This document shows, one piece after another, positions 33,766 through 46,100 of a stretch of 64,000 bases of DNA. The position numbers and the translations under genes are program-made. The notes under the pieces were generated by a model. That model was not told where the DNA came from. It made no database searches and saw nothing but the letters and a program-made list of their open reading frames with translations. The DNA is taken from positions 11,661,436 to 11,725,435 of the forward strand of contig JAVIAB010000160.1 of NCBI GenBank assembly GCA_032433765.1, read 5' to 3'. The stretch comes from Megaustenia siamemsis. Taxonomy: Eukaryota; Mollusca; Gastropoda; Stylommatophora; Ariophantidae. Numbering within the stretch: the first letter of the stretch is position 1; each line of letters begins with the position of its first letter.

Positions 33766-34094
33766 AAGTAAGGATTTACCATTCTACTGTTTAATCATTG
33801 TGAACTGAATAGAGAGGACACAAACATTTTATGTGGACAAATATACAACAGTAAAATCTACTGTAAAACTGTGTTCTTTTGCCCAGGAATGTTTGAACGT
33901 AAAGCAATTTATTATTAATATAATTACATTTTTTTTACCAACACAATAAACAATGGCTGTAATTATTGTAACATATTCTTAGAAAAATATCACATAAGTT
34001 TTACAAAAACAGATTGTTATAAAAAAAAAGTACTGAAAACTCAACAGTAATGCAAAACATTATAGAGCTTGAAACCGGAGGGAGTCTCTTTTCA
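33766..34094. other. AT-rich unique sequence
   Basis: Nothing recognised. Confidence 0.45.
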
Positions 34095-34495
34095 GCTCAA
34101 GTACTATGTGGGTCTTCTTCTTTTCTCTGATACCTAAAAGGTGTCGTGGTTTATATCATTTGTCATTCTTGAGCTGCTCAAACTGTCTGAATTAGTGATT
34201 TTCCTTTGTTATTACATGTCTCTGTCACTGCATCTATCCATCTTCTTCTGGGTCTTCCTCTTAGTCTTTTTCCATGCATTCTCGAGAAGAACGCCCTTGA
34301 TGGTGGTTGGTGATGATTCATTTTGACCAGGTGGCCAAACCATTTAAGTTGTTGTTCTATATATTCTTGGCAGGGTTTTGTTCCTACCATTTTTCTTATG
34401 GTTTCATTTGGTATTCTATCTCTTCTTGTGTTGTTTGTTACTTTCTCAAGCATGTGTTGATCTTTCTTAATTGTGATTTAGAAAGGGTTCATGAT
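34095..34495 (-). mobile_element. LINE-D 3' fragment
   Basis: Minus-strand frame 34178-34453 (91 codons) reads NNTRRDRIPNETIRKMVGTK, QLKWFGHLVKMNHHQPPSRA and a GKRLRGRPRRRWIDAVTET tail, so this copy is better kept than 6031-6415. It ends on the left in an ORF-less 3' UTR. No RT core is present. Confidence 0.8.
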
Positions 34496-34544
34496 TGACT
34501 TTCATTGTGCTATGAAAGTCAAACTATGTGGGTAAAGATGCATT

Positions 34545-34710
34545 ATTTTGGTGTGTTTGTGCACTTTGGACCAACAAATCCTACTTCCCCATGGCATCTT
34601 TGAGCACTGGGTTGGCTTCCCTCTCAATCCCTACATGTTTAGCCACAGACTGCTTCCATAGGGAGGTAGGTTCTTGATCTGGTGTTGGTAGCTGATCTTG
34701 ACACAAACAG
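34545..34710. repeat. short dispersed repeat (pair with 56690-56900)
   Basis: TTTGAGCACTGGGTTGGCTT, CCCTCTCAATCCCTAC and a following GGAGGTAGG segment resemble 56735-56900 (TTTGAGTACCAGGTTGTCTT). Unclassified and short. Confidence 0.35.
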
Positions 34711-34717
34711 TTAGTGT

Positions 34718-35413
34718 TATAGTTCATTCACAAATTCGTGCCCACAGAGTTTATTAATTATCTCGGAAACTGTTTGATGAATTTCTGTAATTCTTTATCA
34801 TGAAATCTTATTTTTTCACTGACCTTCAGTCTGATTCTTTGCCCTACTGTCATGCATTTAGGAAAGATTTTTGCTTATTTGAGGTATATGAAAATATGAT
34901 TTTCTTGCTTGTCCTAAATTTTAGGATTTTACTTTAACCACATTTGTTGTAAATCAACTCACCAATTAAAAAGCCAAATGTCACATGCACACCATAATCT
35001 CCTTAGCACCGTTTCACACTCTTAACTTGTAAGACATGCACCACTCCAAGGGTTTTTTTTTGGTAATTTCATTTTAGGTTTCTTGTTACATGCACTTTTG
35101 CAAGGAATCTAAAAGGTGTCGGTTATATCACTATTCAATGCAATACAGATACGCCTTTGACTTGCATTATTAGAAAATTAACATAATTTACAGTAAAATC
35201 TAAAGTTTAGAGCATGCTGTTTGATATTTTCCTAAAATTATATAACAAAAAATTATTTGTGCAAAATTCAGACTACCTTTGTACTTATATGTTATAAAAT
35301 CTAAGGTCGGTAAAAAAAAATAAGATTTCATGAAAAGAATTACAGAAATTCATCAAACAGTTTCCGAGATAATTTCTCAACTCTGTGGGCACAAATTTGT
35401 GAACGAACTATAG
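34718..35413. mobile_element. 696-bp element with 110-bp inverted terminal repeats
   Basis: The left arm (34718-34827) and the complement of the right arm (35303-35413) match almost throughout: TATAGTTCATTCACAAATTC against TATAGTTCGTTCACAAATTT, then both share ATTATCTCGGAAACTGTTTG and ATGAAATCTTATTTTTT. The 475-bp interior has no ORF. This layout fits a non-autonomous DNA transposon with long terminal inverted repeats. No clear TSD was identified. Confidence 0.75.
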
Positions 35414-35449
35414 TTGTGAGCCGCTGACTGTTTTTAGCCCCGCAATCAA

Positions 35450-35740
35450 TAATAATTATATAAAAAAATATTTCCACCAAAGACATGTAAAAACAAGAAA
35501 AGACACATTGGACTGGAAAGAACATTAATGGAAAACATGGTTCTTGGAAGACACTTCAAGGGCAGACCAAGAATGTGGTGGTTTCAAGACATCAAGGAGA
35601 CCTTGAATATAACAACAGAAGGAGTGGGAGATCTGGCTAGAGGCAGATATTTCTTCAGACACAACTGTGGTGGTGAATTGAACGTTCTGCAAAGTACATG
35701 CAACCTGATGTTGATGATCCAGTTTTTGTCTCAATAGATA
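35450..35740 (+). pseudogene. LINE-I 3' coding fragment
   Basis: Frame 35528-35737 encodes GRPRMWWFQDIKETLNITTE and RYFFRHNCGGELNVLQSTCN, the same C-terminal region as at 30130-30390. 5'-truncated. Confidence 0.75.
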
Positions 35741-35837
35741 TGCGCCTATCACTCTTCACTGACATATAACCTTTTATTCTTGTGTGTGGAACAATTATCA
35801 CTGCATTTAGATGTCAATTAAAATTTATTATATAATC

Positions 35838-36015
35838 TTGAACGCACATGCGCTGTCGGGGCCCAAAATGGGAGTAAAGAATTGTCGCGCTGTTCCCTAC
35901 CAGGCATGTTTGTAAGAGGTGACCAAGGAGGGTTGGACATGGGACTGGCTATCCTGTACTGTAAAAAATAAGCTACAAAAACTTTACAAACATGGACAAG
36001 TCAAAGAAAAGAAAA
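35838..36015 (+). mobile_element. LINE 5' UTR-like fragment
   Basis: A GC-richer patch with CGGGGCCCAAAATGGGAGTA and CTATCCTGTACTGTAAAAAA, followed by TTTACAAACATGGACAAGTC. The last piece recurs at 58805-58835 beside a LINE-A fragment. Such sequence resembles LINE 5' leaders; the family is not proven. Confidence 0.35.
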
Positions 36016-36394
36016 AAGTAAATCTGTCATCCAGGAAAGATAAGGGCTCTCTGTCTAGATGTATGATACAAACCCTTGGGTAGCAAAAAGCTGGACCACA
36101 CTGTACTAACTTATCCCCACTGCTATCGGCAGCCTGTATCAGTTGTATTGTTTTTAATATCAAACCTTTGGAACCAGATAACCTACAAGTGTCCATTACT
36201 ATCAACAAGTGTAGTGCTGGCTGTCATAGGAGACCATACATGGATCTCTATATAACTTCCTGTTTCAAGCGTTTATCTTATCTGTTCTAAAGCTACAAGG
36301 GCCAAGTGGTTGGCCGCTTGATATGGACGAGTGCATTCCTGCTTTAATTCTAGATTACACTGAATTTTTATTTTACTGGGTTTACAAATGGTCT
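36016..36394. other. unique sequence, nothing recognised
   Basis: No gene or repeat supported. Confidence 0.4.
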
Positions 36395-36810
36395 TTCTTT
36401 TTGGAAAGAGTAGGTTGGCCTGGTTTCCTGGAAAGAGTAGGGTGTCATGATTTTCTTGGAAGGAGTAGGGTGGCCTGGTTTTTTTGGAGAGTAGAGTGTC
36501 ATGGTTTTTTTAAAAGAGTAGGGTGCCATGTTTTTTTTAAAAAGAGTAGGGTTTCCCATATTTTTTTTAAAAGAGTAGAGTGTCATGGTTTTTTTGGAGA
36601 GTAGAGTGTCATGGTTTTTTTTAAAAGAGTAGGGTGCCATGGTTTTTTTAAAAGAGTAGGGTGCCATGGTTTTTTTGGAGAGTAGAGTGTCATGGTTTTT
36701 TTAAAAGAGTAGGGTGCCATGGTTTTTTTTAAAAGAGTAGGGTGCCATGGTTTTTTTTAAAAGAGTAGGGTGGCCTGGTTTACTTGGAAAGAGTAGGGTG
36801 ACCTGACACA
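36395..36810. repeat. 26-28-bp tandem repeat
   Basis: About 15 copies of AAAAGAGTAGGGTGCCATGG plus TTTTTTT with variable T runs and GGCCTGG or GTCATGG variants. Frames on either strand come from the repeat. Confidence 0.92.
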
Positions 36811-37204
36811 ATAATTACCCATACAATGTGCCATTTGTCTAGAGACCTTAAAGCATGAAGGTAACCTTTACTTTTCTGTTATGTTGATTCTTTCACTCCG
36901 AATAAACACAAAAGTCTAAACAGCAACCTTGAAAATAAAATGCTTGATTATTCAGAAATGCAAAATTGAACATCAATGATGGAAAGAAAAATATTTCTTT
37001 GGAGTATTCTTGTCAGCCTCAGCAGAAATTATGGTCCAAATCAACAATTATATGAAAGTAAATCTTGAACAAAATAAACAAACATATAATTGTTATGGAT
37101 CCAGCGGCTTGAGAGATGACACCCTTTGGGCCCAACAAAAAGATAAATGGAAAATTCTGAATCATCATCATCCTTCCAGTGCCATCAAACATCACACAGA
37201 GCCA
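36811..37204. other. unique sequence, nothing recognised
   Basis: A 76-codon frame (37010-37240) has no recognisable motif and overlaps a LINE scrap at its end. Confidence 0.4.
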
Positions 37205-37315
37205 CTGTGTACCTTCGCCATAAGTTCCAGCTCTTGGTAAGCATCTCTCAGTAAGGTAGCTGATGCCTGTGTCTTTGCCTCTCTTATCAATATTTTTTTA
37301 GTATCTGTCAAGGTT
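37205..37315 (-). mobile_element. LINE-E-related tail scrap
   Basis: GCTGATGCCTGTGTCTTTGC followed by CTCTCTTATCAATATT resembles the complement of the LINE-E C-terminal region (GATTCCTGCTGCTCTTGCCT, CTCTCATCAATGTT). Short and old. Confidence 0.45.
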
Positions 37316-37684
37316 AGCCATGAATCATAGATTGCTGTGTCAGAAAAAAAAAGCACTCACATGAAGTGCCTGAAATACACAAATCTCAAAAAGTTCACTC
37401 TCTAAACTTTTGAAATACAACATCATCAAATGCACAATCAAACAAATAAAAGGTAACAACAGTAAAAGTATTATAATCATAAACTGTAATCATACAAGAA
37501 GAAACATGAGAACAAAAGTACAAATAATTTGCATTGACTTATTTAAGTATCGACTTCACAGCACTAAGGAAACTCATAAACATGACACTCAGTTGTATAC
37601 TTCACTAAGAAGCTGGTACGGTTATCTGTAATGCTATGTATCATTCTAAAGACACACTATTGGTTACAATTTCTTATCATCACT
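37316..37684. other. AT-rich unique sequence
   Basis: Nothing recognised. Confidence 0.4.
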
Positions 37685-37693
37685 TGGCAAATG

Positions 37694-37941
37694 TGGTCAC
37701 CGTGATAGCTAAGTGGTTAGTGAATGGGACTACAAAGGACAAGAGTCAATCCTGATCAATGGCTTCAGGATTCACACAACCTTAAAAAGGTACCAGATTA
37801 TTTTCTGGGAAAGTAAAGCATCACAGACGTAATACTGACTATATTACCATAAAGATCATGTGCCGGAGGTCTATAAAAAGTATGGTCACTAACTACATAT
37901 TTCCTATACGCCATTTAATGTGACAGGGCTCTTTACTTACA
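37694..37941 (+). mobile_element. SINE-I with TSD
   Basis: tRNA-like head (GTGATAGCTAAGTGGTTAGT, then AGAGTCAATCCTGATC as a worn B box), body with GGTACCAGATTATTTTCTGG, and a 3' end with TACGCCATTTAATGTGACAG and CTCTTTACT. Flanked by the 9-bp direct repeat TGGCAAATG (37685-37693 and 37942-37950). Confidence 0.82.
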
Positions 37942-38044
37942 TGGCAAATGCAGGTTGCTGTGTGCAAAGGAAATTAGCAGGAAACTAATGCAATTGAGTA
38001 TCAAGTAGTATCATATGTTGATAAAAATAGTTTGTATTTTAATA

Positions 38045-38325
38045 GGAAGAGGGGTGAGGGATATGCCTGAAAATTGAATAGTTGCAGTCCTTCTCCACAT
38101 ATTCACCCCTCAAGGTGATACACCTACTACGTCCTCACCTTCCTGATGTCCTGTTTGTAGAACTCCTCAAAACTGAACCCCAAACCGTACATTAGTAATC
38201 TAATCTTCAATTTCTCTTTTATATGGCACTCCGCACACTTCATGTACTCACAGGAAACTTTAATCAAGATGGTGTGTTTACAAAGATACCTAGCATCACC
38301 ATGTCTTAACACATTCCTTTCCAAC
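38045..38325 (-). pseudogene. probable mariner transposase C-terminal remnant
   Basis: The minus strand reads SFEEFYKQDIRKV and, after a frame change, CITLRGEYVEKDCNYSIF. The R-CI-L-GEYVEKD pattern is typical of the C-terminus of SETMAR/GVQW-type mariner transposases. Frame broken, no terminal repeats seen. Could be another family. Confidence 0.4.
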
Positions 38326-38507
38326 TAGTTAAACACACTGTAGCATGGCCATTTTTTTCTCTTTAAAATAACAGAGAGAAAATAAATTACAATTGATATA
38401 AAACAAGCGGTTTGTTCAGAAAATTTGTCCAGGAAGCTGGGAAAGAGGTTAACCCCAGATTACACCTGCGAAAAATTTATGAACTCAAAACAAAATTATT
38501 GCAATTC

Positions 38508-38900
38508 AACAGTTTGTCATGGGCAAACATTTCCCCCCTTCCTTATACCTTCTTAATTATTGCTTCCAGTAACCCCCGAGTGTTGGATTTGTTTCCTTTG
38601 ATATTGGATTTTATTTTTTTCAAACACACAAGCTTCATAAAAATTATGAAGCTGTTGTAAAAACGTGGCTGTTTTTTAAAAATAATTTCACCAATTTTCA
38701 AGAAATTCTTTCTTTTCTTAAGATGGGGAAATCTTTTGGCCTGTTGGCGAGACATCAAACATACCTTTGTAACACGAGATAGGCAGCGAACGATGCTAAC
38801 AGGAAGTTGAACATACGACTCGAATGACATACAAAGGGCTGACTCATAAGTAGACAATGTAACACCTCCTGTATCACCAAATTTCAGGCCATAAATCGAA
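38508..38900. repeat. dispersed repeat J, copy 1
   Basis: Aligns by eye with 45418-45815 in the same orientation: CACCAATTTTCAAGAAATTC, GATGGGGAAATC, GACATCAAACATACCTTTGT. A 104-codon minus-strand frame is open here, with a 77-codon frame in the partner, but no motif is recognised. Probably transposon-derived. Confidence 0.6.
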
Positions 38901-39464
38901 CATAAGCCAGGAAATGATTACTGCATATCTCCCCTAGAGTAAACACACAATTGTGCAAAAGTTCAAAGAAAATACTATTTTTATAACCCCAAATGTAATA
39001 TTTAGTATTTGTAATTTTTACAAAGGTGTCGAAAAAATGTGATTCACTGATATGTGATGCAATCTAGGGTTAAATAAGAGTTTTTATGGTTTTAGTGGAG
39101 ATAACTCCGGAAATGTCAACCACAAAAACCGGCTCCATTGTTTACTGTCTTGTTTACTAGAGCCAGTTTTTATGGCTATTGGTACCGAATGTTTTCAGGA
39201 TCTCCAGATAAAATGCAAAACTTTTTGACCAGACTACGTATACTCAGTCTCTTCCATCATATTTAATGCTAACAGATTCAATGACAGATCATGTTACCTA
39301 AAGCTCCTGTAGTGATTATTACTTTTTCTCAAACTCAGAAAATGATGTACCCATTTGCAGCTTGAATGATGAAAACACTGTTCTAAGTGTTCACATTGAT
39401 CATAAATTCAGAAACAAAAGCTTGTCCAGTGAGCACAAAACAGACCAAACGTTTTGGCCGCAGA
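38901..39464. other. downstream flank of FBXL12-like gene
   Basis: Region after the stop codon of the minus-strand gene; presumably 3' UTR and beyond. No clear AATAAA was found in the first 200 bases. Confidence 0.4.
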
Positions 39465-40161
39465 CTAAGCTGTTACAAATACATGGCGAGAGAAAATGCT
39501 CTTCAGAGTACATACCTCTTGTTCAGTTAACCTGACTTTTCTCACAACATTTAAGAACTGCAGTTTGCTGTTCTTGAGGAACTCAAGCCCATTTACTGTC
39601 ACAGAATCACAATGTGAAATGTCTAAAACATTTAATTTGGGAAGGCCATCAGCTATAGTGCTTAAGCTTGAGTCAGTTATTGCTGAACAGTTGGCCAGAT
39701 ATAGCTCTTTCAGTTCCTTTAAATGGCGAACAATGTGGTGAACACCCAGATCATCCACATCTGTGCCCGTAAGGTTTAAAGATTCCAATTTTAGTAAATT
39801 CTTGGCAATGACTTCAATACCAGCTCCAGAAACAGGATAGATCCTGTAACAACCACTAAGAGACAGTGTCTTCAATTTGTCCAATAGGCAATATCTTCTA
39901 GGTCAAAATTGTCTACACGAACGGATAAAGCCAGATTCAAACACTCCAGATTTGGCAGGTGCTGCTGTTTATCTTTCATCCATCTCGGTTGCCAGGTTGA
40001 ATTTGTGATGCTCAAGGAAGTGATGGATTGTGGGATGTTCTCAAATGAAAGATTGTCTGTGTTGCAATCAAAGATATGCAGAAGTTTGAGGTTTGGACAT
40101 CGTGTTGACAACTCCTTGAGCATAGCGTTAGACAGAGATGCTTTCTTGTGCTTGCTGCTAC
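39465..40161 (-). CDS. FBXL12: FBXL12-like exon 3 (LRR region)
   Basis: Preceded on the minus strand by the acceptor TTTTTGTTCATTTAG. Encodes about six leucine-rich repeats and ends FSRHVFVTA, stop. The frame is interrupted near 39881-39892: upstream reads FDLEDIAYWTN then stop, downstream reads LDKLKTLSLSGCYRIY. One extra base would join them. Confidence 0.85.
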
Positions 40162-43100
40162 CTAAATGAACAAAAATTAGATCATTGATTAGTAAATACC
40201 TTCCTATGTCAAAACCATTTGAATAAAAATGTAAAACAACACCATTTTAACTTTAGTACAGGACTCTTTAAACAGTACAACCTGTGGCTGCCCTGCTGCC
40301 TTGCAGGTAAGCTCGGGAGAGTAAAAGGCTAAGGGAGGGTACCGCAAAGTAAAACAATCCCACTGCCTTGTGGGTGACACTTTTTAGTCAAAGGCTAGCG
40401 GAGCCAACCGTAAACAAACTGACAGAAGGCAACAGAAAACCACTGTCGTAATTTCTTTGTACAATCATGAATCGCCACAATAGAAATAACGACAACAACG
40501 TTAAGGGGGATTCCAATGGAAAACCCTCGTTCGGTAGGGACATGTGCTACAGGTGATACCCGATCGTCATCAAGCTACTGTAAGCAAAATAAAGATAAAA
40601 CAAACTCTAAAGATAGGTACTCGGAATGTGAGAACACTCATGCAGAAGGGTAAACTAGAAAACATCATAAAAGAAATTAAAAGAATGGGTTTACAATGAC
40701 TGGGACTTTGCGAAATGAGATACACCGGATCAGGGGAGATGTATTCTGATAAACATAAAATAATCTATTCTAGAGGTACTGAACACCAAAGAGGAACAGG
40801 TATCATCTTGGATGCAGCAAGAGCAAGAACAGTGAAAGGCTTTTACCCAATATCTAACAGAGTCCTTTTAGTGAAATTGAATGGAAAGCCAATAGACATA
40901 AATCTTATACAAGTTTATGTACCAACAGCAGACAGTCTAGAGGAAACAATTGATAAATTTTACAATGAGATAAATGAGGCACTTCATAAATGCAAACCAC
41001 ATGAAAACACCAGAGTTCTCAGGGATTTTAACGCAAAATTAGGAAAGGAAAGAGTTTAGGAAGTGGTTGGTAATTACGGCTTAGGCGAGAGGAATGAAAG
41101 AGGTGAGAGCCTTATTGACTGGGCAAGAACACACAACATGATGATAGGAAACACCTGGTTTAAGCAACATCCAAGACGTCTGTGGACATGGAAAAGCACA
41201 GGGGACAACGCATGTAATAAAATTGATTATATAATGATAAGCAATAGATTTAGAAACAGTCTGGTGTGTGTGAAAACTAGACCAGGGCAGATTGCAATAG
41301 TGATCATGTACCAGTTGTGAGAAAGCTTAGAGTAAAATTAAAAACAACAAAACGAGCCTCAGTTAACATCAAGTTAAATTTAGATTTACTAAAATCAGAC
41401 AAGAAGCTGCAAGACAAATATAAAATCACAATTCAGAACCGGTACAATGCAATAGAGAAGATACAAAGCAATGATGAACAGTGGAAAATGCTAAAAGAAT
41501 CACTGCAACAAACATCAAAAGAGTTCATACCACAAGTGAGGACAAATTAAAGAAAGAAATGGATGACAGATGACATTTTGCAGCTAATGGATACAAGAAG
41601 AAATAAAGAAAATAAAGATGAGTATAAGAGATTAAATAAAGAAATTGTAGTAAAATGCAATGAAGCAAAAGAAGCATGGCTAAAAGAGAGATGCAAAGAG
41701 ATTGAAATGCAACAAGGAGATGCTAAAACTATATACAAACAAATTGAGGAATTAACAGGAAGAAAAATGCAATTAAAAAAAATGGATGTCTAAGATCAAA
41801 GGAAGGAGAACTGTTGATTGATGCAGAAAACATAAGGGAACGATGGACAGAATACATTAAAGATCTTTATAATGATGAACGAATGGAAGTAAATATTAAG
41901 GATAATGGAGAAGGACCAGAAATACCCAGAGAAGAAGTGGAAGATGCCTTGCGCAATATGAAAGCCGGCAAAGCTACTGGACCAGAAAATATAACTAAAG
42001 AAGAGATTGAAGACATGGGTGATTTTGGAATAGAAATAATAACAGAAATATTGAATGATATCTACAACAGCGGATATACCAGACAACATGCTCAAATCAA
42101 TATTCATAGCCCTACCAAAGAAATCGGGTGCGATTGAATGCGATGATCATCGCACAATAAGCCTTTTGAGTCATATGACTAAGATATTACTAAGAATTAT
42201 CATGCGAAGAGTGCGAAACAAAATCAGTCCAGAAATTAGCGATGAACAGTGTGGTTTTGTTAGAGATAAAGGAACAAGCAATGCCATTTATATCATAAGA
42301 TCTTTAGTAGAAAGAGCCATAGAGGTGAAAACAGATCTATACATATGTTTCATAGATTACACCAAGGCATTTGACAAAGTAAAGCACCAAGAAATAATCA
42401 ACATTTTAGAAAGCATAAACATAGACAGCAAAGATCTAAGAATAATAAAGAACATGTACTGGCAACAAACAGCGGCCATAAGAACTGGAAACCAATTGGG
42501 AATGTTTCAACAAATAAAACAGAGTGTTAGACAAGGTTGTGTGCTGTCACCAGATTTGTTTAATATTTATAGTGAGATTATTTTAAGATCCATAAGGGAC
42601 ATGCCTGGAATAACAATTGGAGGTCATAATATAAATAATCTAAGGTATGCTGATGATACAGTCTTAATTGCTAAGAGTGAAAATGAGTTACAAGAAATGT
42701 TGGACATTATAGTGAAAGAAAGCAAAAATAAGGGACTCAGCCTTAATAGCAAAAAGACAGAGGTAATGGTAACAACAAAGAAAAAGACATCACCTCAGTG
42801 CAAAATAAAGACAAGTGGAACAATATTAAAACAGGTAAATGAATTTAACTATTTGGGAACTTTGTTAACCTCAGACGGAAGATATACAAAAAAGGTGAGA
42901 TGCAGAATGGCTCAGGCAAAAGCAGCTTTCAAAAAAATGTGGAAGATACTATGCAATCCATTTTTGACAATAGAAACAAGAAAAAGAGTTCTTAAATGTT
43001 ATGTAGAGCCAGTCTTAACATATGGATGCGAATCATGGACAATAGGACAACAGACAAGAAAATCACTGGAGTCTGTAGAAATGTGGTTTTACAGAAGAAT

Positions 43101-46100
43101 GTTGAGAGTACCACGGACAGCTAAGAAAAGTAATGAAGATGTTCTGAGAGAGGTCAATGCAAAAAGAGAGCTAATTTCCAATATTAGAAAGAAAGAATCA
43201 TCATTTTTTGGCCATGTAATGAGAAGAGAACAACTGGAATATATTGTAACAACTGGAAAAATTGAGGGACGAAGAGATAGAGGGAAGCAAAGAGAAAAAA
43301 TAACAGACAGCTTAAGAGAATAGCTTGGCAGAAGGTCAACAACAGAAATGATAAATAGCTGTCGAGATCAAAAGTTATGGAGAGGCATGATCACCTAGGC
43401 CAGTCGGCCCAGTACTTGATGATGATGATGACAGGACTTTTTAATGATGGACACTACTCCGCCCAACAGCCCTTTTAATGTAGCTGATTAGTCGACATTA
43501 CAAGTGTGGTGTAGCCTTTATTGTTAGTGTCACAATGGCTAAGCTATTGTGATTTTGCGAGTGGAGGGCATGGTATTGTAATACACCGGCGTTGAAAGTT
43601 AGATAAGGGGACTTTTATTCGATGACAATCCCGCACCAGATCAAAGAGACTGTGAGTCTTTGTCATTAGCATCGGTTTTGGAAGGTGTTACAAATTGTTG
43701 TGGTGGATGAATGTTATGTAATTTTTAATTAAATAGCAATGCATTTAAAGTTAATGACCGGTTATCACCAATTAGTTATGCAATGGTTCTATCGAGAAAA
43801 AAGGAGGAAAGTGGATACAGATTTTCATACTTTCCAAGGACTTTGGATTATTTCTTTATTTTGTATCATGATAACACAGCGTGTTGAAAATGTCATGAAC
43901 AAATACCTGTTCTTAAGGAATATAACCTGAGACTTCATTTCCAATCCAAACAAGAAATTTACATTTCACTGGAAGGACAAGTTAGGCAGGATAAAATAGC
44001 ACATTTAAAGAAGTCTTTGGTAGGTCAACAGAGTGTGTTTTAAAATGTCATTTAATGTTCAGAGTTTACTGTTTATGTCAGCTATATTATTGGTGAAAAA
44101 ACTGCGAAGAGTTTAAAATCGTTTTCCGATGGAGAATTTGTGAAAGAGTGTTTTGATAGCTGAAGTGATTTGTCCTGATAAGAGTTATTTATTTCACCAA
44201 GTAAGTTTATCACACTGGAATGTCGGAAGAAGCAAAGAAGATATGGGGAAAGATGTTTTAAAAAGTTTAAAAGTGTGTGCACCAGCATTCTCCTTTGCAT
44301 TAGATGCATCAAGTGATATGGCAGACACAGCACAATTAGTTATCTTTATTAGTGCATCAGGACAAACTCTTTAACATTATAGAGAACATATTAGCATTAC
44401 AATCACTCAAAGGCAGCACAACAGGCGAGGACATCTTCAAAGCAATGGAGCTTGCTCTTAAAGATCTTGGATTCATTCAACTAGGACATGATCTGTGGAG
44501 TGACAACAGACGGAGCTCCAACTATGACTGGTCAAAAGTCAGGCCTAGTTGGCAAAATAAAATCCTACTTATTAGATATTAGATTACCTCATCTTAATGT
44601 TTTCAAATCTAATTTGAGATTATTTTGTTTTAGATATTTCATTACTAGTTCATGATGCAGTGTTAATTTTATTTACTCACATATCTGTGTGTGTGTTGTT
44701 TGTTGTTCCTGCTGAAGGCCTATTGAGCTGAAACATAGTTAAAATTTGTGTTGTCCATTAATTAAGTAAAGCTTTAACCGTACCTTTTTTTTATATTTTT
44801 CTTTTCACTTCTCCATTGCAAACAGCTTTACTCTAGCTTCACATTTGTATGCGTTTACATGCAGTTCTCTCCCTTGGCACCAAAAACAAATGTACATATC
44901 TTATCTAAAATTTAGCAAAAGTAACTTTTATGTAGCTATATAAATATGAAATGTGCAGGACAGTAAGCACTTCTTGAATAACTATATTTAAAAGAGGGAG
45001 TTATTTATTTTTATTGTACTTTTTATATTACTAATGTATTAACAAACACATAAATATATCACACTGCTAAACAATAATAAAAGTGTTATCATTTTTATAC
45101 CCCCAAAAAATGACACTTAGGCTATTTTTTCTGGTTTTTGTAAGTTTTTTTTTAAAATTAACATTTTTGGCGTATAGGTTTGTCTTGTATGCACTGTCTT
45201 GATATCTAAGGTAGGTTTTTGGCAAGTGACTATGTTAGGTAGTTTTGGAAATGATTTGATTCAGTCAAGAAGTTTCTAGCCAGCTGCAGTTTGAACCAAC
45301 ATAAGTTGGTTGTGTATGAAATCAGGATCCTTCACAAGCTTCCAGGTTCTGGAATTTACTATATATTATGATACCATCATAAAAAGTACCACCATAAAAT
45401 ACAAATTCCTGAAATGTGACAGTTTACTGCAGGCAAAAATTCCTACTCTTCCTGATTACTACTTCTAGTGACCTGAAGGATTGGATTTGTTTCGATGGAT
45501 ATTTTGTTTCAAGCACTTTGTAAAATGTATGATGGTATCATAGAAAGGGGGCTGTTTTTTTTAAATAAAATTTACCAATTTTCAAGAAATTTGCTTTATT
45601 TCTTTTTTTTTCTTTGTGATGGGGGAAATCTCCACAGTTGTCGACAAGACATCAAACAAACCTTTGTAACATGGGATAGCCAGCAAATGATGCTTTGAGG
45701 GAGCCAAAAATATGGCTGATTTGAAACTTATAGCAACTGTGTGAAGACAATGCAATACCTCCAGTAGTCGGGGTGCGATGCATTCAAATTTCAAGCCATC
45801 TAAACACTTGCTCAATATGAAGATAGGCGTTTATACATTTGATGATCATATTACTCCATGTTGCAAAGTTCCCTACATAAATGGTTATTTTATCATTGCA
45901 GCTCAGTTGATATGGCGTAGCATCTCACCTGACCTCAATTAAAGATCTACTGTAAAGGTAAAGCATGAGACTTGAATCGGCGTCCTGGCACAAGGGTTTT
46001 CACCTTGGCTGCTTATCCAGAAGTGTTCTGAGACTTCTGGATAGTGTCACTTCAAGCATCAAAACTTACGATGCGAGGTGGCATTTCTCACCTTCCCAGA

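Noticed and set aside
36323..36667. Frames of 93-99 codons rich in KKT or FF-KRV
   Set aside because: Products of the 26-28-bp tandem repeat.
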